Shown: positions 33,855 to 41,828 of the stretch, piece after piece
How the letters are laid out: each line of letters opens with the position of its first letter
Position numbering within the stretch: the stretch's first letter is position 1
NCBI GenBank assembly: GCA_035638575.1
Contig: DASQZT010000098.1
Location: forward strand, 1 to 64,000
Origin: DASQZT01 sp035638575
GTDB taxonomy: Bacteria; Acidobacteriota; Terriglobia; Bryobacterales; Bryobacteraceae
DNA length: 64,000 bases
Reading direction: 5' to 3'
Position numbers and translations under genes: made by a program
The notes under the pieces: generated by a model
Database searches by the model: none
Told to the model about the DNA's origin: nothing
What the model saw: the letters and a program-made list of their open reading frames with translations, nothing else

Positions 33855-34154
33855 ATGAAGAACCCCGCACATCCTGGACGCATCGTGCGGAGCGCGTGCC
33901 TCGAGCCGTTGGGCCTGTCGGTGACTGCTGGGGCGAAGATCCTAGGCGTCACCCGGCAGACACTAAACAACGTTATCAACGGCAAGTCTGGCATTAGCCC
34001 GGAGATGGCTATCCGGCTAACGAAGGCATTCGGCAGCACGGCGGAAACGTGGTTGCGAATGCAGCTTGCCTACGACCTTGCGGCAGCCCGCAAGAACGAG
34101 AGCAAAATTAAGGTTCGCCGCCAGCAGGTCCCGCAAGAATTGCACGTGCCGTGA
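33855..34154 (+). CDS. higA: HigA-family antitoxin (orphan)
   Basis: A 99-residue helix-turn-helix protein: NPAHPGRIVRSACLEPLGLS, then ILGVTRQTLNNVINGKSGIS (XRE-type HTH), then EMAIRLTKAFGSTAETWLRM, all typical of HigA. The ATG at 33855 was chosen because it gives the canonical M-K-N-P-x-H-P-G start; a GTG two codons upstream and one at 33780 are also in frame. Its toxin gene is reduced to a tail, so it may be an orphan regulator. A terminator directly follows. Confidence 0.85.
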   Translation: MKNPAHPGRIVRSACLEPLGLSVTAGAKILGVTRQTLNNVINGKSGISPEMAIRLTKAFGSTAETWLRMQLAYDLAAARKNESKIKVRRQQVPQELHVP

Positions 34155-34155
34155 C

Positions 34156-34180
34156 GCCGGACGCGGCGCTCCGGCTTTTT
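34156..34180 (+). terminator. Intrinsic terminator after higA
   Basis: The stem GCCGGA/TCCGGC has an 8-base GC-rich loop and is followed directly by TTTTT, starting one base after the higA stop codon. This is the clearest rho-independent terminator in the window. Confidence 0.8.
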
Positions 34181-34596
34181 GGGCGACGCGCAAAATCGGA
34201 ACGCCAGTTTACGATATCCCCGTCTCAAGTTAGCCGCTGGCGCGGCGGACGCTTCGCGTGCGTCAAGGGTCGGGCTTACGTGAATTCAGGCAGCGTTATT
34301 GCTTCGCAGAGGGTATGGGGGTAAGATTATCTCCGTGCTTTGCAGATCCGTACTCGGCTACGATAGCGGCCCCGCTGAGGGATGGTACGAAAGTACCAAA
34401 ACACTATTCAAAATACATACGAACCGCGTCCGCCGCAACCGCCAGCGGCTACCTTGAAACCACTCTATCGAAACTGACGCGGCGGTCAGCCATCTCTCAC
34501 ACGCCAGGAGTCTCGCACCGCGTCACTTCCGATAAGTCCTAACGTTCCACAGCCGCTACCCATACGGTGCAACTGTGGACATGAAATACGCCTGAA
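34181..34596. other. About 415 bp without a recognised gene
   Basis: This lies between the higA terminator and the stop of the TIGR03435-like gene. A 94-codon open frame (34258-34542, plus) has no recognisable features, an atypical residue mix and no ribosome-binding site. GC is lower than in the neighbours. I see no RNA or repeat. Confidence 0.35.
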
Positions 34597-35499
34597 CTAA
34601 TTTTCAACCGGAGTCTTTTCGGCGTGGTCGATTACGAATGCCTCGATCATGACCTTTCGTGAATCCAACTTGAGTCCGAGTTGTTTCTCTAGGGCCGCGA
34701 ACACAGTCAGCCCGCTGATCAGTGGAACGGTGCCAACATCATCCCCTGACGCAGCCGGAGACGCGGGCTGCCTCTCTCCCGCAGCCGTGTCAGAGGCGAA
34801 CGTCAATGTCAGATCGTATTTTCCCGTCAGCCCAGTAGCGTTGACTACCGGATCGCCAGTAATCGAGTTCAGTATTCCGCATAGATTCGCGTCCTCGGCC
34901 GAATCCATTGGGACCTCCGTCCCCACCCAGCGGGTGAGTCCGTTCGCTCGGGAGACGGTGAAGCCATTGCGGACGTGGAAATTATTGAAACCGTCCGCGT
35001 CCTTGATTGCTTCCGTAGCTGGTGTCGAGGGGCTGGTCCCAGGTGCCCGAGGAGGAGCGGACGTGGCATCTTTCATTTTTGGCCCGCCTTTCGCCGCCAG
35101 AAGCACGTACCCTTGCACTTCGATTTTCTCTCGGTGAAAAACCAGTTTGAATCGTTCCGTGAGCAGATTCTGCAACATCACTCTCACTTGTTCCGTGGTG
35201 GCCCCAGCCGGTACATTCGCCTCAACGTTGAATCGGACGGTGTCCTCAGAAGCTGGGGGCCGAAGCTGGTACGCCTTCAAACCGTATGCCTGCAGCACCA
35301 TGAGCGAAACACTGGCGTTTACACACCTATAGCGGCTCGGGTTCGACAAGAAACATCCCATCGTCCCCCGTACCCTCCCCGCAGGTGGCGGCGCCAGTTT
35401 AACCGACGCCACTTCAAACTGGAGCGGCTGATCTGCCGCCGAACCGTGCGTTGTTCCCCATATTAATGCCAGAAGCGTACCAGCAATTGTTCGATTCAT
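34597..35499 (-). CDS. Secreted protein of the acidobacterial TIGR03435 type
   Basis: A 300-residue protein with a signal peptide (MNRTIAGTLLALIWGTTHGSA). The mature part starts QFEVASVKLAPPPAG, then NASVSLMVLQAYGLKAYQL, and has LQNLLTERFKLVFHREKIEV, VLLAAKGGPKMKDA and a C-terminal GLTVFAALEKQLGLKLDSRK with VIDHAEKTPVEN. This ordered set of blocks is what I know as TIGR03435, a family greatly expanded in Solibacter-like genomes and of unknown function. The C-terminal part recalls secretin/TonB short N-terminal-type domains. It is flanked by non-coding DNA on both sides. Confidence 0.8.
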   Translation of the reverse strand: MNRTIAGTLLALIWGTTHGSAADQPLQFEVASVKLAPPPAGRVRGTMGCFLSNPSRYRCVNASVSLMVLQAYGLKAYQLRPPASEDTVRFNVEANVPAGATTEQVRVMLQNLLTERFKLVFHREKIEVQGYVLLAAKGGPKMKDATSAPPRAPGTSPSTPATEAIKDADGFNNFHVRNGFTVSRANGLTRWVGTEVPMDSAEDANLCGILNSITGDPVVNATGLTGKYDLTLTFASDTAAGERQPASPAASGDDVGTVPLISGLTVFAALEKQLGLKLDSRKVMIEAFVIDHAEKTPVEN

Positions 35500-35811
35500 C
35501 TTTTGGAATCCTCAACTCTAGTCCTTAGTGCCGGCACCTCACCGTAGGCGGCTTAGAGGCTATCGTCTCTTTGACGCAGTTCCTCAGTCTAACGTGCAGG
35601 AATTCAGGAGTTGTCGTGGGGTTATCGGAAAACCCGGGCGCGGCTAGGTTGCCGGCCCCCTCTCCCTGCCCCTCGGGTGTTTCAAGAGTAAGCTTTGAAA
35701 TATCGCGAGAAGGCCCGTGAATCGCGGGGAGCAATATACAATAGCCCGCCGGGCGCCCGGCGCGGGCATCCCCGGATGTGATATTCTCGGCCCTGGCAAG
35801 GAGCCATCTAC
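35500..35811. other. 312-bp intergenic region
   Basis: It lies between the divergent TIGR03435-like gene and the dienelactone hydrolase gene. It must hold both promoters, but no consensus hexamers stand out. A GGAG lies 8-11 bases before the hydrolase ATG. Confidence 0.35.
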
Positions 35812-36702
35812 ATGGAGCGAAAGAAGGCCGCCGACTATCCCCAGGAGTTGTTGAACCTGTTCGACCGTTACGTTCATGGCGATATCGACCGCCGTGGGTT
35901 CCTCGATGGCGCGCAGAGGTTCGCAACGGGCAGCTTGACGGCCGCGGCGATCTTGGAGAGCCTCCGCCCGAATTACGCCTGGGCCCAACAGGTTCCCAAA
36001 GACGACGGGCGGATCAAGACCGAGTACGCTACTGTGGCGTCGCCCGAGGGCAACGGAAGCATACGCGGGTACCTGGTGCGCCCGGCGAACGCCGCTGGAA
36101 AGCTGCCGGGAGTGCTGGTGGTACACGAGAACCGCGGCCTGAATCCTTATATAGAGGACGTGGCACGGCGCCTGGGCACGGCGAATTTCCTGGCGTTCGC
36201 GCCCGACGGGCTCACCAGCGTGGGCGGCTACCCGGGCGACGACGAGAAGGGCGGAGCGCTCTTTGCCAAGGTGGACCGGGCGAAGATGACCGAAGATTTC
36301 GTGGCGGCGGCGCGCTGGCTGAAGGCGCGTGCGGACTCGACGGGCAAGATCGGCGTGGTGGGCTTCTGCTATGGCGGCGGCATCGCCAACACGCTGGCGG
36401 TGCGGTTGGGCGGTGACCTTGCCGCGGCCGTTCCGTTCTACGGCGGGCAGCCCCCGGCGGCGGACGCGGCGAAAATCAAGGCGCCGTTGCTGCTCCACTA
36501 TGCGTCGCTCGACACGCGCATCACCGGGGGATGGCCGGCTTACGAGGAAGCGCTCAAGGCCAACCACGTGGTTTACTCGGCGCATGTTTACGAGGGCGCC
36601 AATCACGGCTTCCACAACGACACGACGCCGCGCTACGACGAGGCCGCCGCCAAACTGGCCTGGCAGCGCACGCTCGACTTCTTCAACAAATACCTGAGGT
36701 GA
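35812..36702 (+). CDS. Dienelactone hydrolase family protein with Tat-like leader
   Basis: A 296-residue alpha/beta hydrolase. The catalytic triad of the carboxymethylenebutenolidase family is visible: nucleophile Cys in VGFCYGGGIAN, Asp in YASLDTRITGGW and His in YEGANHGFHND. PGVLVVHENRGLNPYIEDVA is the typical oxyanion/E-N-R-G block. Residues 27-60 (DRRGFLDGAQRFATGSLTAA, then SLRPNYAWAQ) look like a twin-arginine export leader preceded by an unusually long polar N-terminus. It probably hydrolyses lactones or esters in the periplasm. A decayed copy of its leader lies 2.3 kb upstream. The start follows AAGGAGCC closely. Confidence 0.85.
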   Translation: MERKKAADYPQELLNLFDRYVHGDIDRRGFLDGAQRFATGSLTAAAILESLRPNYAWAQQVPKDDGRIKTEYATVASPEGNGSIRGYLVRPANAAGKLPGVLVVHENRGLNPYIEDVARRLGTANFLAFAPDGLTSVGGYPGDDEKGGALFAKVDRAKMTEDFVAAARWLKARADSTGKIGVVGFCYGGGIANTLAVRLGGDLAAAVPFYGGQPPAADAAKIKAPLLLHYASLDTRITGGWPAYEEALKANHVVYSAHVYEGANHGFHNDTTPRYDEAAAKLAWQRTLDFFNKYLR

Positions 36703-36769
36703 CGGATGGGCCGCGCCCCGCGCCCGCAGCACCCTTGTCTCCGGTTCCGCCCGGCGTTACACTCCAGGC

Positions 36770-37234
36770 ATGAGAGAATACATAGTTCCAGCTCTGTTTC
36801 TCTTTTTGTGCCAATCCGCCCCGGCGGGAACCGTACCCGCGGGATGGAAAACGGTAAAGGATTCCAAGGGCCTCTGCCAGATCGCGGTGCCGCCGGAGTT
36901 TGTTCCCCTGGGGGACAACACCGGCGCGGCGGTGTTTCAGGATGCGACGACAGCCATTGCAGTAGTCACCAGCCAGGCTGGGCAGGCTTACAAGCCGCTG
37001 CCGGACTCGTGGCAGAAGCTGATCGACATTCCCAAAGACAAGATGTTCGAGAATACGGTGAAGCGCATTTTCTATCAGGACAAGACCTCCAGGGGCGCGG
37101 AAGACCAGAATGCGTACAGCTCCAGCGTGCCGGCGAAAAACGGCACGTGCAGTTGCCATATTGTCTTTCTCCCGAGCGTTACCGAGGAAACTGCCCGAAA
37201 GATAGCGCTCAGCCTCGGCCCGGCGGCGGAGTAA
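36770..37234 (+). CDS. Small secreted protein of unknown function
   Basis: A 154-residue protein with a signal peptide (MREYIVPALFLFLCQSAPAG). The mature region (WKTVKDSKGLCQIAVPPEFV, then TTAIAVVTSQAG) and the later paired cysteines (NGTCSCHIVFLP) suggest a compact periplasmic beta domain. No family is recognised. It lies between the hydrolase gene (67 bases upstream) and alr (59 bases downstream), all on the same strand. Confidence 0.6.
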   Translation: MREYIVPALFLFLCQSAPAGTVPAGWKTVKDSKGLCQIAVPPEFVPLGDNTGAAVFQDATTAIAVVTSQAGQAYKPLPDSWQKLIDIPKDKMFENTVKRIFYQDKTSRGAEDQNAYSSSVPAKNGTCSCHIVFLPSVTEETARKIALSLGPAAE

Positions 37235-37293
37235 ACGGCGCTGAGCGCCAACGGCGCCGCCTGATTCGCAATTGCGGCACTAGAATTGAGATA

Positions 37294-38424
37294 GTGTCGG
37301 CTCCATTCCGCTCCTACGTGCTGGTGTCCCGCGAGCAGATCGCGCGCAATTATGCCGGCGTGCGCGCGGTGGTTGGCCCCGAGGTCGAAGTGTGCGGCGT
37401 GGTGAAGGCCGACGCGTACGGCCACGGCGCCCTGGAAGTGTCGCGCGTCCTGGTGGCGGAGGGCGCCAGGTGGCTGGCGGTGAGTTCGGTGGACGAAGGC
37501 GTGAACCTGCGCCGCGGGGGAATCCACGAGACCCGCATCCTGGTGATGGGCGGCTTCCTGCCCTACGAAGGCGAGGCACTGGTGGAATACGACCTGACCA
37601 CGTCGGTGCACTCGCTCAGCCAGGTGCGCGACGTGGACCGCCTGTCGCACAGCGCGGGGAAGCCGCTCCGCTACCACCTGAAAATCGATTCCGGCATGGG
37701 GCGGATGGGAACGCGGGCTTCGGCCGCGGAGATCGCGGCTACGCTGGCAGGCGCGCACTACGCCCAGCTCGAAGGGCTGATGACCCACTTCGCCTCGGCC
37801 ACGGACTACACCTCCACGCAGACCGACGAGCAACTGGCGTATTTCGAGGGGATCCGCGCCTTGCTGGGCCGGGCGGGCATCCATCCCCCGCGGCTGCACA
37901 CCTCGAGCACCAATGCCATCTGCTACGGCCGCACCGCGGGCTGGCACAACCTGGTGCGCGCCGGGCACGCGATCTACGGCTACGTGTCGCCGGCGCGCGG
38001 AGACGCCCCGCCGCAGCTCCTGCACGTGAAGCCCGCGCTCACGTGGAAGGCCAAGCTGCTGGCGGTGAAGGACATTCCGGAAGGCGCCGCGGTGGGCTAT
38101 GGAGGCACCTTTCACGCGCCCCGGCCGATGCGCATCGGGATCCTGGGCGCGGGTTATGCGGATGGAATGTTCCACCGGCTCTCCAATCGCGGCAAGGTGA
38201 TCGCGGACGGGAAGCTCACGCCGATTATCGGCACCATTTCGATGGACCTGACCACTATCGATCTCAGCCACACCACGGCGCTCGGCCCGGGCGATGAGGT
38301 CACGTTGTTGGGCGCCGAGGGCGATGCGCGGCTCGACGCGCAGCAGATTGCGCGGACCGCGGGCACCATCTCGTACAACATTTTGTGCAGCATCAGCGCG
38401 CGGGTGCGGCGGGTGTACGTGTGA
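37294..38424 (+). CDS. alr: Alanine racemase
   Basis: A 376-residue PLP enzyme that makes D-alanine for peptidoglycan. The PLP lysine lies in the classic block VCGVVKADAYGHGALEV. The second half has the conserved VGYGGTFHAPRPMRIGILGA region, which supplies the catalytic tyrosine, and TISMDLTTIDLSH. LKIDSGMGRMG and HTSSTNAI are further family markers. The GTG at 37294 is chosen because it gives a normal N-terminus (SAPFRSYVLVSREQIARNY); the frame is open further upstream only by chance. rpoN begins 119 bases downstream. Confidence 0.95.
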   Translation: MSAPFRSYVLVSREQIARNYAGVRAVVGPEVEVCGVVKADAYGHGALEVSRVLVAEGARWLAVSSVDEGVNLRRGGIHETRILVMGGFLPYEGEALVEYDLTTSVHSLSQVRDVDRLSHSAGKPLRYHLKIDSGMGRMGTRASAAEIAATLAGAHYAQLEGLMTHFASATDYTSTQTDEQLAYFEGIRALLGRAGIHPPRLHTSSTNAICYGRTAGWHNLVRAGHAIYGYVSPARGDAPPQLLHVKPALTWKAKLLAVKDIPEGAAVGYGGTFHAPRPMRIGILGAGYADGMFHRLSNRGKVIADGKLTPIIGTISMDLTTIDLSHTTALGPGDEVTLLGAEGDARLDAQQIARTAGTISYNILCSISARVRRVYV

Positions 38425-38500
38425 TGGGTGCGCGCGCGTGCGGCGAGTGTACCTGCGATAACGCAACTAAGGTTTTTAACCTCACCAATTGTGCGGCGTT

Positions 38501-38516
38501 TGGTACTAGACCTGCT
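38501..38516 (+). promoter_or_regulatory. Candidate sigma-54 (-24/-12) promoter of rpoN
   Basis: TGGTAC-TAGACC-TGCT keeps the invariant GG and GC at exactly N10 spacing and matches most of TGGCACG-N4-TTGCW. It lies 28 bases before the rpoN ATG, so a transcript would start near 38527. It implies that RpoN could control its own gene. Confidence 0.5.
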
Positions 38517-38543
38517 TTTATCAGGTGATATCATGGGGACTGG

Positions 38544-40145
38544 ATGAGCTTACTGTCCCCAAGACTACAACTCAGGGTCGCACAGAAGCAGATTCTGACC
38601 CCGGGCCTGGTGCAAATGGTCACCGTCCTTCAGCTGAACCGGCTGGAGCTGAAGGAAATGATCACCCAGGAGATCGTCAAGAATCCGGTTCTGGAAGAGT
38701 CGACAGAAGAGCCGGGTGAAGAAATCACGCCCGAGGAATTGCAGCCGCTGCTGGAAGGCGAGACGTTCGCCGATCCTTCGGATAAGCAGATCCTGGAAGC
38801 TTCGGTGATGAACGAATCGGCCACGGTGGATGGCGCCGCCGCCGATGTGGCCATCAACGGCAACCTTTTTCCGGATGCCGAGGAAACCGCCGCGGCGGTG
38901 ACGGAACCGGCGGCCGCGGCCCCGGACGCGCTGCTGGATACTCCGCCGGCCACGGACCCGTTCGACGAGATCGACTTCGGCTCCTTCTTCGACGACTACC
39001 TGGACCCAGGCTACAAGAGCCCCGCGGCGGAATCGGTGGAGAAGCCTTCTTTCGAAACGTTCCTTTCGGCGCCGGTGACGCTGGGCGACCACCTGCGGTC
39101 GCAGTTGAGCGTGAGCGTGATGCCGGACGAGGTCCGCGACGCCGCCGAATCCATTATCGGGAACCTGGACGAAGACGGCTATCTCTCGGCTTCGCTCGAA
39201 GAGATCGCGGCGGGAGGCGAGCACAAGCCGGAGCACGTGGAAGCGGCTCTCCAGGTGGTGCAGTCGCTCGATCCGGCGGGCGTAGGCGCGCGCGACCCGC
39301 GCGAGTGCATGCTGCTACAGATCGAAAGCTTGAACGGCAAGGGCGGCGTGGCGTGGCAGATCGTCTCCAACCACCTGCGGCTGCTCGAGACGCGGCAGTA
39401 CAAGGAGATCGCCAGGCTGCTGGGACGGCCGCCAGAGCACGTCGAGATCGCCGTCAAAATGATCCAGCACCTCAACCCCAGGCCCGGCCTGCGGTTCTCG
39501 GGAGCGGGCGCGCGGGTGGTGGAGCCGGACGTTTTCTTCATCAAGGACGGGGAAGATTACATCATCCAGATGAACGACGAGGACGTTCCACAGCTCCGGC
39601 TCAACGCCCAATACCGCAGGATGCTCGACCGCGACAACGGCGCGACCAAAGAGGTCCGCGACTACGTGCGCGAGCGCTACACGTCGGCCATCCAGCTGAT
39701 GAAGAACATCGAGCAGCGGAAGCAGACGATTCTCAAAGTCTGCCAGGCGATCGTGCGCCGCCAGACGGAATTTCTGACCCACGGCCTCGACTGGCTGAAA
39801 CCGATGATGATCAAGGAAGTGGCCGAGGAAGTGGGAGTGCACCCCTCGACCGTGAGCCGCGCGGTGGCCAGCAAGTACGTGCATACGCCGCAGGGCGTCT
39901 TCGAGCTGCGGTACTTCTTCTCGGAGGCGGTGCAAGGGCCGCTGGGCGGGGGGACTCCGCTGCTGCTCCTGAAGCGCAAGGTGAAGAAGATGATCGAGGA
40001 GGAGGACCGCACCAAGCCTCTGACCGATGAACAGATCACCGCGCTGTTGCAGGCCGAAGGCATCAACGTGACACGCCGCACGGTAGCCAAGTACCGCGAG
40101 GACATGAAAATCCCATCCACCCACCAGCGCCGCGTCCGCAACTGA
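38544..40145 (+). CDS. rpoN: RNA polymerase sigma-54 factor
   Basis: A 533-residue RpoN. Region I is the glutamine-rich N-terminus (LQLRVAQKQILTPGLVQMV). An acidic linker (about 50-150) follows, then the core-binding region. The HTH is in VGVHPSTVSRAVASKYVHTP and the RpoN box is RRTVAKYREDMKIPS near the C-terminus. It directs RNA polymerase to -24/-12 promoters and requires activators such as the two NtrC-type proteins encoded in this window. The acidic linker is longer than in proteobacterial homologues. It heads a cluster with hpf and rapZ, as in many bacteria. Confidence 0.96.
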   Translation: MSLLSPRLQLRVAQKQILTPGLVQMVTVLQLNRLELKEMITQEIVKNPVLEESTEEPGEEITPEELQPLLEGETFADPSDKQILEASVMNESATVDGAAADVAINGNLFPDAEETAAAVTEPAAAAPDALLDTPPATDPFDEIDFGSFFDDYLDPGYKSPAAESVEKPSFETFLSAPVTLGDHLRSQLSVSVMPDEVRDAAESIIGNLDEDGYLSASLEEIAAGGEHKPEHVEAALQVVQSLDPAGVGARDPRECMLLQIESLNGKGGVAWQIVSNHLRLLETRQYKEIARLLGRPPEHVEIAVKMIQHLNPRPGLRFSGAGARVVEPDVFFIKDGEDYIIQMNDEDVPQLRLNAQYRRMLDRDNGATKEVRDYVRERYTSAIQLMKNIEQRKQTILKVCQAIVRRQTEFLTHGLDWLKPMMIKEVAEEVGVHPSTVSRAVASKYVHTPQGVFELRYFFSEAVQGPLGGGTPLLLLKRKVKKMIEEEDRTKPLTDEQITALLQAEGINVTRRTVAKYREDMKIPSTHQRRVRN

Positions 40146-40177
40146 AGGGGGGACGACGGAAACGATGCGCGAGGAAG

Positions 40178-40232
40178 AGGCGAGCTTCGCTCGCGGGGCG
40201 GGTTGACAACCCGCCGCAGGTTGACAACCTGC
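40178..40232 (+). repeat. Tandem-hairpin repeat in the rpoN-hpf gap
   Basis: GCGAGC/GCTCGC (40180-40194), GGCGGGTTG/CAACCCGCC (40197-40215) and GCAGGTTG/CAACCTGC (40216-40232), then CCCACAA. It has the same order and ending as the copy inside the crotonase gene at 28411-28467. Confidence 0.8.
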
Positions 40233-40274
40233 CCCACAAAGCGGGTGTATAAAGGGAGTGGGGGCATTGGACCC

Positions 40275-40817
40275 ATGCGGATCACATACACAGGCAGACA
40301 GGTTGAATTAGCTCCAGCCCAGTTCAAGAAGCTCGAAGGGCGGTTCGCCAAAATCGGCAAGCTCCTGGACGGGAAACGGGAGTGCGAGGCGCATGTCATC
40401 CTGTCGCTGGAGCGGCACCTGCATCACGCCGAGGCGACGGTTCACTATTTTAACCACCAGTTGGTGGGACTGGGGTCCAGCAACGATCTCTTTACGGCCA
40501 TTCACTCGGCGGCGGAGAAGCTGGAAAAACAGGCGGTCAAGGCCCGCACCAAGTGGCGCGACACCAAGCGCACGCCGCACAAGGCGTCTTCGGAAGCCGA
40601 GGTGGAGCCGCTCGCCGAGACGGAACCCGAAGGCGAGCCGGAACGCCGCGTCTACCACATCAATCATCATCAGAAACGCAAGCCCATGACGCTCGAGGAG
40701 GCGCTCCTCGAAATGGACAAGGACCGCGACTACCTGGTGTACCGGGACGCGGAAACCGACCGCGTTTCGGTGCTGGTACGGCGGCGCGACGGGCACTTCG
40801 ACCTGGTCGAAGGGTAG
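40275..40817 (+). CDS. hpf: Ribosome hibernation promoting factor (long form)
   Basis: A 180-residue protein. Residues 1-95 are the HPF/RaiA ribosome-binding domain (RITYTGRQVELAPAQFKKLE, then VILSLERHLHHAEATVHYF). After a charged linker the C-terminal segment (KPMTLEEALLEMDKDRDYLV, then NHHQKRKPM just before and VLVRRRDGHFDLVEG at the end) is the dimerisation domain of long HPF, which joins two ribosomes into 100S particles in stationary phase. The ATG at 40275 gives the standard start. It sits between rpoN and rapZ, the conserved location. The 129-bp gap to rpoN contains a tandem-hairpin repeat. Confidence 0.93.
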   Translation: MRITYTGRQVELAPAQFKKLEGRFAKIGKLLDGKRECEAHVILSLERHLHHAEATVHYFNHQLVGLGSSNDLFTAIHSAAEKLEKQAVKARTKWRDTKRTPHKASSEAEVEPLAETEPEGEPERRVYHINHHQKRKPMTLEEALLEMDKDRDYLVYRDAETDRVSVLVRRRDGHFDLVEG

Positions 40818-40823
40818 CGCGGG

Positions 40824-41747
40824 GTGGCGCGCAAGAAGCCGGCAGCGGGCGCGGACGCACGCACGGGCGCGCCGAAAGCGGAAGCAAAACCGGAATTGGT
40901 GGTCATCACGGGCCTCAGCGGATCGGGCAAAGGCTCGGTTCTGAGGGCCCTGGAAGATCTCGGCTTTTACTCCGTCGACAACCTGCCGGTGGAACTGATT
41001 CCGAAGTTCGCGGATTTGACGCGCGACAACCTGAGGATTCGCGCGGCGGCGCTGGTGGTGGATATCCGCGAAGGGGAGGGGCTCAAGCGCTTTCCGCGAG
41101 TCTTCGCCAGCATCCGCCGATCGGTCGACGCCAGGCTGATTTTCATGGAGGCGGACGATGACGCCATCGTCCGCCGCTTCAGCGAAACCCGCCGGCCGCA
41201 TCCGCTCGGCAACGACAGATCGATCTCCAGAAGCATCCGCTCGGAACGCGTCATGCTCGCGCCCATACGCGCCATGGCGGATCTGATCATCAACACCTCG
41301 AAGTTCACGCTACACGAGCTGCGGGAGTTCATCGGCGAGCGGTTTCGCGGCCAGCGCGGCCAGGCGAACATCCTGATCTACGTCACCAGCTTCGGCTTTC
41401 GCAACGGCGTGCCGCCCGACAGCGACCTGGTGTTCGACGTCCGGTTTTTACCGAACCCCAACTATATTCCGCGCTTCAAGAATCTGACCGGCCGCAATCC
41501 GTCGGTGGCTCGCTACATCCGGTCTTTTCCCCAGACCGTGGAATTTATTCAACGCATTTCCGATTTGTTGGTTTACTTACTGCCGCACTACATTCGCGAA
41601 GGTAAGAGTTATCTGACGATCGCATTCGGGTGCACGGGCGGGCAGCACCGGTCGGTGATGATTGCCGACGAGATTCATCACAATCTGATGAGCGCGGGGT
41701 TCAAAGTCAAGGTAAATCACCGAGACATCGTGCAGCGCCACCGATAA
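40824..41747 (+). CDS. rapZ: RNase adapter / nucleotide-binding protein RapZ
   Basis: A 307-residue P-loop protein. Walker A is ITGLSGSGKGSVLRALED after a 25-residue Ala/Lys-rich extension, followed by FYSVDNLPVELIP, the family signature. The C-terminal domain has FGFRNGVPPDSDLVFDVRFL and GCTGGQHRSVMIADEI, typical of RapZ/YvcJ. In E. coli RapZ controls glucosamine-6-phosphate synthase through small RNAs; in other phyla the role is less clear. The GTG at 40824 is six bases after the hpf stop. The ptsN gene often present in this cluster is absent here. Confidence 0.93.
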   Translation: MARKKPAAGADARTGAPKAEAKPELVVITGLSGSGKGSVLRALEDLGFYSVDNLPVELIPKFADLTRDNLRIRAAALVVDIREGEGLKRFPRVFASIRRSVDARLIFMEADDDAIVRRFSETRRPHPLGNDRSISRSIRSERVMLAPIRAMADLIINTSKFTLHELREFIGERFRGQRGQANILIYVTSFGFRNGVPPDSDLVFDVRFLPNPNYIPRFKNLTGRNPSVARYIRSFPQTVEFIQRISDLLVYLLPHYIREGKSYLTIAFGCTGGQHRSVMIADEIHHNLMSAGFKVKVNHRDIVQRHR

Positions 41748-41828
41748 GCAGGGTTATTCCTTACTCTTTTCCAGAGGTTCCATTATTTTAGGGACAACGT
41801 TTTTCGCGCCCATACGTTTAACAGGTAA

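Noticed and set aside
34258..34542. Open frame of 94 codons in the gap after higA
   Set aside because: No ribosome-binding site, no recognisable motif and atypical composition.
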